Below, in pieces: positions 6,481 to 12,076 of a DNA stretch of 12,076 bases. The stretch lies in the NCBI GenBank assembly GCA_031272685.1, contig JAISTI010000147.1, positions 1 through 12,076 on the forward strand. The letters run 5' to 3'. Position numbers and translations under genes: made by a program. Origin of the DNA: Propionibacteriaceae bacterium. Its GTDB lineage: Bacteria; Actinomycetota; Actinomycetes; Propionibacteriales; Propionibacteriaceae. Positions within the stretch are counted from its first letter, which is position 1. The number at the start of each line of letters is the position of its first letter. The notes under the pieces were generated by a model, which saw nothing but the letters and a program-made list of their open reading frames with translations, made no database searches and had not been told where the DNA came from.

Positions 6481-7509
6481 GTGTCCGGTTTCTCCCGCGC
6501 GAAGGCGCTGGTTTTGTCGTTGTCCCTTGTCGGCGCCGGGTTGCTCGGCGGCTGCTCTGGGTCCGGCGGCAGCGCCGTCAACTTGGGGTATTTCCCGAAC
6601 CTCACCCACGCTCCCGCGTTGGTCGGCCTGGATCAAGGGTTCTTCGCCAAAGCGCTTGGGGACGCCACTCTCAACACCGTCACCTTCAACGCCGGCCCTT
6701 CCGCCATTGAGGCGCTGAACGCCGGCTCTGTGGACATCACCTTCATCGGCCCCAACCCCACTATCACCGGCTTCACCGCCAGCGACGGGCAGGCGCTGCG
6801 CGTCATAGCCGGGGCGGCCGCCAACGGCGCGGCGCTGGTCGTCGCAGACGGCATCACCGACGCCGCCGGGCTGGCCGGGAAGAAGATCGCCACCCCGCAG
6901 CTCGGCAACACCCAAGACGTGGCGCTGCGCTACTGGCTGAGCGAGCAGGGATACGAAACCAACACCGAAGGCGGCGGCGACGTCTCGATCATGCCGCAGG
7001 ACAATGGCACCGCGCTGCAGGCCTTCATCACCGGAGAGATCGACGGCGCATGGGTGCCGGAGCCGTGGGCCACCCGCATGGTGCTCGAAGGCGGCGGCCA
7101 CGTGCTGGTGGACGAAGCCACGATTTGGCCCGGCGGCAAGTTCATCGTCACCAACGTCATCGTCCGCACTGAATTCTTGGAGCAGCACCCCGAACAGGTG
7201 GAAGCGGTGCTGACCGGCCTGCTCGACTCCCTCGACTACATCGAGCAGAATCCAGCCGAATCCAAGGCCATCGTCAACAAGTCAATCGAAGCCATCACCG
7301 GTTCCGGCATGGACGACGCCGTGCTCGATTCCGCTTGGGGCAATGTGGTCTTCACCTACGACCCGCTGGCCGCCACGCTGCGCGAGTCGGCCGCCCACGC
7401 CACCGCCGTCGGCCTGTTGGAAGAAGCCGACCTCACCGGCCTGTACGCCCTCGACCCGCTGAACAAACTGCTCGCCGCGCGGGGCCTGCCCGAAGTGACC
7501 GACGAATGA
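6481..7509 (+). CDS. ABC importer substrate-binding lipoprotein, sulfonate/nitrate/taurine (NMT1/SsuA-like) family
   Basis: Extracellular solute-binding lipoprotein of 342 residues, starting at GTG. The basic n-region and hydrophobic core end in the lipobox LGGC, so C25 should be lipidated after signal peptidase II cleavage. The mature part follows the SsuA/NrtA/TauA pattern: LGYFPNLTHAPALVGLDQGF (35-54), AIEALNAGSVDITFIGPNP (75-93), LAGKKIATPQLGNTQDVAL (131-149) and WVPEPWATRM (191-200). The family binds aliphatic sulfonates, taurine, nitrate, or thiamine precursors. The ligand cannot be assigned here because no sulfonate monooxygenase, nitrate reductase or thiamine gene is adjacent. Its stop overlaps the ATPase start as ATGA. 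Confidence 0.9.
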   Translation: MSGFSRAKALVLSLSLVGAGLLGGCSGSGGSAVNLGYFPNLTHAPALVGLDQGFFAKALGDATLNTVTFNAGPSAIEALNAGSVDITFIGPNPTITGFTASDGQALRVIAGAAANGAALVVADGITDAAGLAGKKIATPQLGNTQDVALRYWLSEQGYETNTEGGGDVSIMPQDNGTALQAFITGEIDGAWVPEPWATRMVLEGGGHVLVDEATIWPGGKFIVTNVIVRTEFLEQHPEQVEAVLTGLLDSLDYIEQNPAESKAIVNKSIEAITGSGMDDAVLDSAWGNVVFTYDPLAATLRESAAHATAVGLLEEADLTGLYALDPLNKLLAARGLPEVTDE

Positions 7510-8255
7510 GCCCGGCACCTGCGCTGACAGTGAACGAGGTCAGCAAGGTCTTCACCGACACCCAGGTGCCGACAGTCGCGCTGAAGGACGCCTCCCTGGA
7601 GGTCGCAGAAGGCGAGTTCATCTGCCTGCTGGGCCGCTCCGGCTGCGGCAAGAGCACGCTGCTTTCCATGATCGCCGGCCTGGCATCACCCACCTCCGGC
7701 GCCATCGACACCCACGGCAACCGCGTCGGGATGATGTTCCAAGACGCGAACCTGTTCCCGTGGCTGACCGTCCGGGGCAATATCGAGTTGGCCCTGCGGC
7801 TCTCCGGCATCCCCAAGCCGGAATGGGACGGCCGGGTGCAAGACCTGCTCGCCATGGTGGAGCTGCCCGACGCCGGCCAGAAGCGCCCGCACCAGCTTTC
7901 CGGCGGGATGCGCCAACGCGTCTCGCTGGCCCGCGCGCTGGCGCAGGAATGCCGCATCCTGCTCATGGACGAGCCTTTCGCCTCGCTCGACGCCCTCACC
8001 CGCGACACCCTGCACGAGGAAATCGCCCGCGTTTGGGCGCAGCGCGGGCTCACCATCGTCTTCGTCACCCACAATGTGCGCGAGGCCGCCCGCCTCGCCG
8101 ACCGGGTGGTCATCATGTCCCCGTCGCCGGGGCGGATCGTGGACGAGGTGCCAATCGGGCTGCCCCGGCCGCGGCGCCTGGAGCAGCCGGAAGTGGCCGC
8201 CGCCTCCGGCAAACTGCGCGAACTGCTCGACCACTACGACTTGAAGGCCGCATGA
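7506..8255 (+). CDS. ABC importer ATP-binding subunit, SsuB/TauB/NrtD-like
   Basis: Cytosolic ATPase of 249 residues that powers the importer encoded with it. All nucleotide-binding motifs are intact: Walker A GRSGCGKST (43-51), the Q loop at Q79 in MMFQDANLFPW, signature LSGGMRQRVSLARAL (131-145), Walker B ILLMDEPFASLD (151-162) and the switch histidine H189 in VTHNVREA. The FQDANLFPWLTV wording and the short length fit the nitrate/sulfonate/taurine group. The start at 7506 is preferred to upstream in-frame starts because it gives a normal N-terminus (ALTVNEVSKVF), overlaps the binding-protein stop by ATGA, and avoids a long tail that only reads through that gene. Confidence 0.93.
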   Translation: MSPAPALTVNEVSKVFTDTQVPTVALKDASLEVAEGEFICLLGRSGCGKSTLLSMIAGLASPTSGAIDTHGNRVGMMFQDANLFPWLTVRGNIELALRLSGIPKPEWDGRVQDLLAMVELPDAGQKRPHQLSGGMRQRVSLARALAQECRILLMDEPFASLDALTRDTLHEEIARVWAQRGLTIVFVTHNVREAARLADRVVIMSPSPGRIVDEVPIGLPRPRRLEQPEVAAASGKLRELLDHYDLKAA

Positions 8256-9103
8256 AAGCCAAAGACGATCCCGCCCTCGCAACCCTGGAGCCCGCCGACT
8301 GGCCGGACTCCGGCCGCCGCCGGCGTTCCATCTGGGCTGCGGTGTGGCCAGGACTGAGCGCCATCGCGCTGGTGTTGGTGATTTGGGAGGCGGTGGTGCT
8401 CACCGGCTGGAAGCCGGAATACGTACTGCCCCCGCCCACCACCGTCCTAGCCGAGTTGGGTGGCTTCCTCCTCGATTCCAAATTCTGGCTGGCGGTCTCC
8501 ATCACCCTGCTGCGGGCGCTGGTGGGCTTTTCGCTGGCGCTGGCGATTGGCACGGGTCTCGGCATCGCGGTCAGCGCCTCCCGGGTGCTGCGCGCCGCCT
8601 TGGGCTCGCTGCTCACCGGCATGCAGACCATGCCGTCGATCGCCTGGTTCCCGTTCGCCATCCTGCTCTTCGGGCTCACCGAAAACGCCATCGGCTTCGT
8701 GGTGGTGTTGGGTGCCGCCCCTTCCATCGCCAACGGCCTGATCTCCGGCATCGACAACGTGCCACCCCCGCTGCTGCGCACCGCGAAAGTTCTCGGTGCC
8801 CGCGGCCTGACCCTCTACCGCTATGTGATCTTGCCGTCCGCGCTGCCCACCTATGTGGCCGGGCTGAAGCAGGGCTGGGCCTTCGCCTGGCGCTCGCTGA
8901 TGGCCGGCGAACTGCTCGTCATCATCGCCAATCGGCCCTCGCTGGGGGTGCAACTGCAGTATTTCCGCGAGTTCGCCAACGCCCCGGCGCTGATCGCCAT
9001 GATGATCGTAATCCTGGTGTTGGGCATGGCCTTCGACGCGGTCTTCTCCCGGCTGGCGGCGGTGGTGCGCCGCAACCGCGGCCTGGGGGAAACCCGCCTG
9101 TAG
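8252..9103 (+). CDS. ABC importer permease subunit, SsuC/TauC/NrtB-like
   Basis: Inner-membrane subunit of 283 residues, presumably a homodimer forming the translocation path. A charged cytoplasmic N-tail (1-26, ending GRRRR) precedes a first helix (about 33-51) and the typical PEYVLPPPTTV segment (56-64). The conserved MQTMPSIAWFPFAILLFG stretch (124-141) and the ATPase-contacting EAA loop, with its core at AKVLGARGLTLYRYVILPSA (178-197), follow. Five to six helices are visible. The start at 8252 overlaps the ATPase stop as ATGA and has GAAGG 4 nt upstream; longer in-frame starts inside the ATPase gene are rejected. The gene ends 7 bp from the convergent chloride transporter, and no hairpin terminator is seen between them. 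Confidence 0.93.
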   Translation: MKAKDDPALATLEPADWPDSGRRRRSIWAAVWPGLSAIALVLVIWEAVVLTGWKPEYVLPPPTTVLAELGGFLLDSKFWLAVSITLLRALVGFSLALAIGTGLGIAVSASRVLRAALGSLLTGMQTMPSIAWFPFAILLFGLTENAIGFVVVLGAAPSIANGLISGIDNVPPPLLRTAKVLGARGLTLYRYVILPSALPTYVAGLKQGWAFAWRSLMAGELLVIIANRPSLGVQLQYFREFANAPALIAMMIVILVLGMAFDAVFSRLAAVVRRNRGLGETRL

Positions 9104-9110
9104 CGGGCGC

Positions 9111-10493
9111 TCAATCCTCCAGCAGGCTCTTCAGCAGCGAGGCGTACACCGGCGGCACCCGCAAGAACTCGGCGGTCAGGTAGGCGGTGATGCTCACCAA
9201 GGTGAGCGGCAGCAGGTGGGTGAAGTTCCCGGTCATCTCCAGCAGCAGCACGATGCCGGTGATGGGCGCGCGCACGATGGCGGCGAAAGCGCCGGCCATC
9301 GCCACGATGATGAAGCCGTCGAACAGGCCGGGATCCACTCCCAACACATTCAGGGCGAACAGCCCGGCCAGCGCCCCGGTGATGGCGCCCAGGATGAGCA
9401 GCGGGAAGAGGATCCCGCCCGGGGCGCCGGCGGCGAAACTCACCACTGAGAAGGCGAAACGCACCAGCAGCAGCAGCGCCAAGAAGCCGGCGGTGGCGGT
9501 GGGGGCGAGCGCGTCGAAAGCCGTCTTGCCGCTGGACAACGCCACCGGGAAGCACAGCCCGACGGGAATCGCGAGCAGCAGGATGGGCACCGGCTTGGCC
9601 GCCTTCACCCCGGCGAGCAGGTGCGGCAGCCGGTATTTGAACCAGCCGGCAATCCGACCGCCCGCGCTGTCGGCCAGCACAACGGTGAATGAGGAGCGCT
9701 CGCCCTTCCACAGGTGGCCGTAGCCGCGCTGCAAGCGCACCAGGCAGATGTTATAGGCCGCGCCGATAAGCCCGAGGGCGATGCCCAGCACCACCAAGAC
9801 CCAATAGGAGTTCAGTGGCAGCGAGCCGGAGGCGTTGAGCTGGAACACCGGCTCCGCGCCCAGCAGCAGCCGCAGAGTGTAGTCGGCGGCGATGGCGGCC
9901 ACCGCCGTGGTCAGCATGGTGAGCGGCGAGAGCAGGTGGAAGACCTCTTCGAAGACGAAAATCACTCCCGCCAGCGGTGCCCCGAAGGCGGCCGAGAGCC
10001 CGGCGCTCGCGCCGCCGGCCACCAGCAGCCGGCGCTCCTGCCGGTTCGCGGCCAACTGCCGCCCGACGCCGCCGCCGACGCACGCCCCCATTTGAATGCA
10101 CGGGCCTTCCCGGCCCAAGGCCAGCCCGCCGAGCATCGCCGCCGCGCCGCCGATGAACTTCGCCACCAGCGTCGTCAGCCAAAAGTCTTTCAGGTAGCCC
10201 TTGATGACGGCCACCACCTGCGGGATGCCGGAGCCGGACGTCATCGGGAACCGCCGTCCAAGCGCGCCCAAGGCGAACCCGAGGGCGGCCAGCGCGAGGA
10301 CGAGCGCCGGCAGCCAAGCCAAGTTTGCCCCCACGAACCCGTACATGGCGGCCACCCAGACCTCGATGTGCTCCAGCAGCCAGCGGTAACCCGACACCAC
10401 CACCCCGGCAAGCAATCCGGTGAGGGCGCTGGCGAGCAGCAGCCGCAGCCGCACCCTGGTGTCCGTGGCCAAGCTCCCCTGCGCCAAACCCAT
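9111..10493 (-). CDS. CLC-family chloride/proton antiporter
   Basis: Polytopic membrane transporter of 460 residues exchanging chloride (or another anion) for protons. The three ion-path signatures are present: GSGIP (87-91), GREGP (127-131, with gating glutamate E129) and GASAGLSAAFGAPLAGVIFVFEE (161-183). The pair E182-E183 corresponds to the internal proton-transfer glutamate of E. coli ClcA. Y450 in PPVYASLL corresponds to the central anion-coordinating tyrosine. Both key glutamates being present suggests a coupled antiporter rather than a channel. No cytoplasmic CBS domains are attached. The ATG at 10493 is the best start, though the purine-rich site upstream is weak. It is unrelated to the neighbouring importer in orientation. 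A role in acid or ionic stress is family knowledge, not visible here. Confidence 0.93.
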   Translation of the reverse strand: MGLAQGSLATDTRVRLRLLLASALTGLLAGVVVSGYRWLLEHIEVWVAAMYGFVGANLAWLPALVLALAALGFALGALGRRFPMTSGSGIPQVVAVIKGYLKDFWLTTLVAKFIGGAAAMLGGLALGREGPCIQMGACVGGGVGRQLAANRQERRLLVAGGASAGLSAAFGAPLAGVIFVFEEVFHLLSPLTMLTTAVAAIAADYTLRLLLGAEPVFQLNASGSLPLNSYWVLVVLGIALGLIGAAYNICLVRLQRGYGHLWKGERSSFTVVLADSAGGRIAGWFKYRLPHLLAGVKAAKPVPILLLAIPVGLCFPVALSSGKTAFDALAPTATAGFLALLLLVRFAFSVVSFAAGAPGGILFPLLILGAITGALAGLFALNVLGVDPGLFDGFIIVAMAGAFAAIVRAPITGIVLLLEMTGNFTHLLPLTLVSITAYLTAEFLRVPPVYASLLKSLLED

Positions 10494-10535
10494 GCCGCTA
10501 CCCTAAACCACCACGTAGCCACCGGGGGAAAACCC

Positions 10536-10564
10536 TTGGCCCGCTTGAGTTTTGCCAGTATTCT
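10536..10564 (+). promoter_or_regulatory. candidate sigma-70-type promoter of the surface protein gene
   Basis: TTGGCC (10536-10541, 4 of 6 to TTGACA) and TATTCT (10559-10564, 4 of 6 to TATAAT) are separated by exactly 17 nt. The implied start near 10571 gives a 5' leader of about 60 nt that contains most of the inverted repeat and the ribosome binding site. Confidence 0.45.
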
Positions 10565-10602
10565 TCTCGTAGCGAAAAGCCTGGTTCACCTGGTACGAGA
10601 AG
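10563..10602. repeat. perfect 9-bp inverted repeat in promoter/leader
   Basis: CTTCTCGTA (10563-10571) is exactly complementary to TACGAGAAG (10594-10602), with 22 nt between. The left arm overlaps the end of the candidate -10 box and the expected transcription start. It could be an operator with half-sites centred about 31 bp (three helical turns) apart, or a leader hairpin. It is not a terminator: no U-tract follows and it lies upstream of a gene start. Confidence 0.6.
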
Positions 10603-10610
10603 CAGGCCGA

Positions 10611-10622
10611 GGGGGAGGGGGA
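10611..10622 (+). promoter_or_regulatory. strong purine-rich ribosome binding site of the surface protein gene
   Basis: GGGGGAGGGGGA ends 8 nt before the ATG at 10631 and fixes that start. The unbroken G-rich tract offers several Shine-Dalgarno registers. Confidence 0.7.
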
Positions 10623-10630
10623 TCCCACCA

Positions 10631-12076
10631 ATGAACCGCGCCGTTCATCCTTTAGCGCTGCTTGCCGTCTTAGCGCTGACGTTCACGAGTATTGGCAGCA
10701 CCCCGGTGCTCGCCGACGACGACGCGCCCGCGTCCAGCGCCACTCCGGTCGCTAGCGCGGCCGCCGAAACGCCGGCTTCGGGGCCGGAAAGCGCCGCTGA
10801 GGGGGCTGAACCCTCAACCTCTGCGAGCACTTCGGCATCCGCCCAGCCGGAAGTCTCAGTGCCAGCCGAAGTGCCAGCCGCTTCGCCGCTCGCGGAAAGC
10901 CCGGAGCCAGCCGCCTCCGCCCAGACCGAGCCAGTCTCGCCGTCTTCCGCCGGCGCGGCCGCCGAACCCGCGGCCGCCGAACCCGCGGCCGCCGAATCCG
11001 CTCCCTCCGAGACCGCCGCCTCGGCTTCCGCTACGCAATCGCCGCCCACCACCGCCAAAGCCGCCCCCCGGCTCGCCGACCCGCCGCTGGACGCCTCCAA
11101 CGGCGTGCTCAACATCCAGCTCATCCAAGCCAGCGCCGACGCGAACGGCGACCGCACCGCGCCGATCGGCACCACCTTCCAATACCGCGTCTCCGTCTCC
11201 TGCGCGGTCACCGACGGCCCCTGCCTCGACGACGGCGTGGTCACCATCGACTTGAGCGCTTGGAAGGGCTACACCATCTCCAAACCGGTGGCCGGCGGCC
11301 TGGTGCTCTCATCTGATTGGAACGCCACCACCGGCATCCTCACCACCCGCCTGGTCGACATCGGCCTGGAGGGCGCTTCGGGCACCTTCGACTTCACCAT
11401 CGTCACCCCGAAGCTAGGCTCCTTCATCACCGCCTGGACCACTGGGCAAATCACCGCCACGCTCAGCGGTAACGAGGCCGAGCCCGTCACCTCCGAAGAC
11501 GTGTCTTCGACTATCTACGCGAGCATTCCCACCCACGGCATCATCAAGAAGCTCGCGTCCCAGTCTCCCCGCGAGGCCAGCACCGTGCGCTACGAGATCG
11601 ACGTCTCACATTCGCCTGGCACCGGCATCTGGCTGCCGGATTCGCGCACCGTCACCGACGTGGTTCCCGACGGCATGACGTACGTCTCCTGCGAAGTGAG
11701 CCTGTCGTCAGGTGCCGGTTACACCGTCAATCCCGACGGCTCGGTATCTTCGAGCAACAAGAGCCCTTGGCTGTCCTGCTCCTACGACGAGGCCACCCGA
11801 ACTGTCACCTGGTATGCGCGCGATGACTTTTGGTTGGAAAGCACCAGCACCGTGGCCGTGGGGTGGGTCACCTTCAGCGTGGACGACGACGCGCAGGACG
11901 GGGACGTTTTCACCAACACCGCTCCCCACACCGCCGTCCACCCTGACGGATCCGTCGAAGTCGACCAAGCCTCGGTTTCCACGACCATGGTGCTGCCCGA
12001 GGTGAACAACACCACCAAGACCACCGCCCTGGGCCAAGTGGTCACCGGCGGCGACGTCACCTGGTCGATCACCACC
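10631..12076 (+). CDS. secreted surface protein with Ala/Pro-rich stalk and DUF11/isopeptide D2-like repeat domains (3' end outside window)
   Basis: The frame stays open for 482 codons to the window edge. A signal peptide (basic start, hydrophobic 8-22, likely cut VLA|DDD after A28) leads to a low-complexity Ala/Pro/Ser/Glu/Thr region (about 29-150) without aromatic residues. A first beta-rich domain spans about 152-299 and has C191/C198. A second spans about 300-455 and resembles DUF11 or fimbrial D2-type repeats: IIKKLASQSP, then VTDVVPDGMTYVSC, ending in FTNTA, with C354/C383. A further repeat begins at about 463 (KTTALGQVVTGGDVTWSIT). Such proteins act as adhesins or pilin-like surface proteins of Gram-positives, often sortase-anchored, but the C-terminus is not in view. 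Lysines near the repeat starts could form isopeptide bonds (inference). The exact family is not recognised. Confidence 0.85.
   Translation, partial: MNRAVHPLALLAVLALTFTSIGSTPVLADDDAPASSATPVASAAAETPASGPESAAEGAEPSTSASTSASAQPEVSVPAEVPAASPLAESPEPAASAQTEPVSPSSAGAAAEPAAAEPAAAESAPSETAASASATQSPPTTAKAAPRLADPPLDASNGVLNIQLIQASADANGDRTAPIGTTFQYRVSVSCAVTDGPCLDDGVVTIDLSAWKGYTISKPVAGGLVLSSDWNATTGILTTRLVDIGLEGASGTFDFTIVTPKLGSFITAWTTGQITATLSGNEAEPVTSEDVSSTIYASIPTHGIIKKLASQSPREASTVRYEIDVSHSPGTGIWLPDSRTVTDVVPDGMTYVSCEVSLSSGAGYTVNPDGSVSSSNKSPWLSCSYDEATRTVTWYARDDFWLESTSTVAVGWVTFSVDDDAQDGDVFTNTAPHTAVHPDGSVEVDQASVSTTMVLPEVNNTTKTTALGQVVTGGDVTWSITT
10955..10999 (+). repeat. three tandem 15-bp repeats in the Ala/Pro-rich region
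   Basis: GCGGCCGCCGAACCC is present at 10955-10969 and 10970-10984. A third copy with one change (GCGGCCGCCGAATCC) lies at 10985-10999. They encode AAAEP, AAAEP, AAAES (residues 109-123). The unit is a multiple of three, so copy-number change would keep the frame and alter only the length of the stalk. Confidence 0.9.

Larger units (their letters stand above)
10494..10630. other. divergent intergenic region between the chloride transporter and the surface protein
   Basis: A 137-bp non-coding region serving both genes. It holds a candidate plus-strand promoter (10536-10564), a 9-bp inverted repeat (10563-10602), a direct repeat CCTGGT (10580-10585 and 10589-10594) and a purine-rich ribosome binding site. 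No convincing minus-strand promoter for the chloride transporter is seen. Confidence 0.6.

Noticed and set aside
7335..7505. Upstream extension of the ABC ATPase
   Set aside because: It only reads out of frame through the end of the binding-protein gene; the ATGA overlap at 7506 gives a normal N-terminus.
7760..8251. Upstream extension of the permease into the ATPase gene
   Set aside because: The translated extension is Arg/Pro/Ala-rich noise; the permease homology begins after ATG 8252.
9104..9110. Possible bidirectional terminator between the permease and the chloride transporter
   Set aside because: The gap is only 7 bp and no GC-rich hairpin with a T-tract is seen there or in the adjacent gene ends.
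9714..10634. 306-codon plus-strand frame opposite the chloride transporter
   Set aside because: Gln/His/Arg/Gly-rich antisense product with no domain; it overlaps a gene with three intact CLC signatures and would also run through the promoter region.
10645..11255. Open frames in other registers over the surface-protein stalk (minus 10645-11247, plus 10692-11255)
   Set aside because: They arise from the Ala/Pro/Ser-biased codons of the stalk. The frame from 10631 has a signal peptide, a ribosome binding site and beta-domain continuation to the window end.
1..12076. CRISPR arrays, insertion sequences, integrases, toxin-antitoxin or phage-defence genes
   Set aside because: No repeat-spacer pattern, transposase or terminal inverted repeats were seen, and every long coding frame is explained by housekeeping, transport or surface-protein families.

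Overview
The window looks like chromosomal DNA of a high-GC Gram-positive bacterium (Actinobacteria). The evidence is G/C-rich third codon positions, an intact DUF5318-ponA-GT87 gene order typical of that phylum, and a secreted Ala/Pro/Ser/Glu-rich surface protein. That surface protein is of a kind common in host-associated Actinomycetaceae and relatives; the family-level placement is inference. No phage, IS, integrase or CRISPR signal was seen, so this is core chromosome with one accessory-looking surface gene at the right edge.

Layout. (1) Positions 1-75, minus strand: tRNA-Ala(UGC). (2) Positions 139-6440, plus strand: five tightly packed genes, manA (mannose-6-phosphate isomerase), a DUF5318 zinc-ribbon protein, a class A penicillin-binding protein (ponA type), a GT87/DUF2029 polytopic glycosyltransferase and a PIG-V-like (GT76) polytopic mannosyltransferase. 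Junctions are a 4-bp gap, an 8-bp overlap, a 1-bp gap and a 4-bp ATGA overlap, so this is probably one transcription unit. (3) Positions 6481-9103, plus strand: a three-gene ABC importer of the sulfonate/nitrate/taurine (SsuACB/NMT1-like) type, with a lipoprotein binding protein, an ATPase and a permease joined by two ATGA overlaps. It has its own candidate promoter. (4) Positions 9111-10493, minus strand: a CLC-family chloride/proton antiporter, convergent with the importer (7-bp gap). (5) Positions 10494-10630: a divergent intergenic region with a candidate promoter, a perfect 9-bp inverted repeat and a strong purine-rich ribosome binding site. (6) Positions 10631-12076, plus strand: the 5' two-thirds or less of a large secreted surface protein, running off the window.

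How the genes may work together. ManA interconverts fructose-6-P and mannose-6-P, the route to GDP-mannose and then polyprenyl-phosphate-mannose. Enzymes of the GT-C fold, such as GT87 and PIG-V members, typically use lipid-phosphate sugars on the outer face of the membrane, where PonA also polymerises and cross-links peptidoglycan. The cluster therefore reads as a cell-envelope unit combining peptidoglycan synthesis with mannosyl transfer to a lipoglycan, wall polymer or exported protein. The acceptor cannot be read from the sequence. I see no clearly new multi-gene system. The most interesting items are the extra PIG-V-like gene attached to the conserved ponA locus, the uncharacterised DUF5318 protein, and the surface protein with its leader inverted repeat and in-frame tandem repeat.
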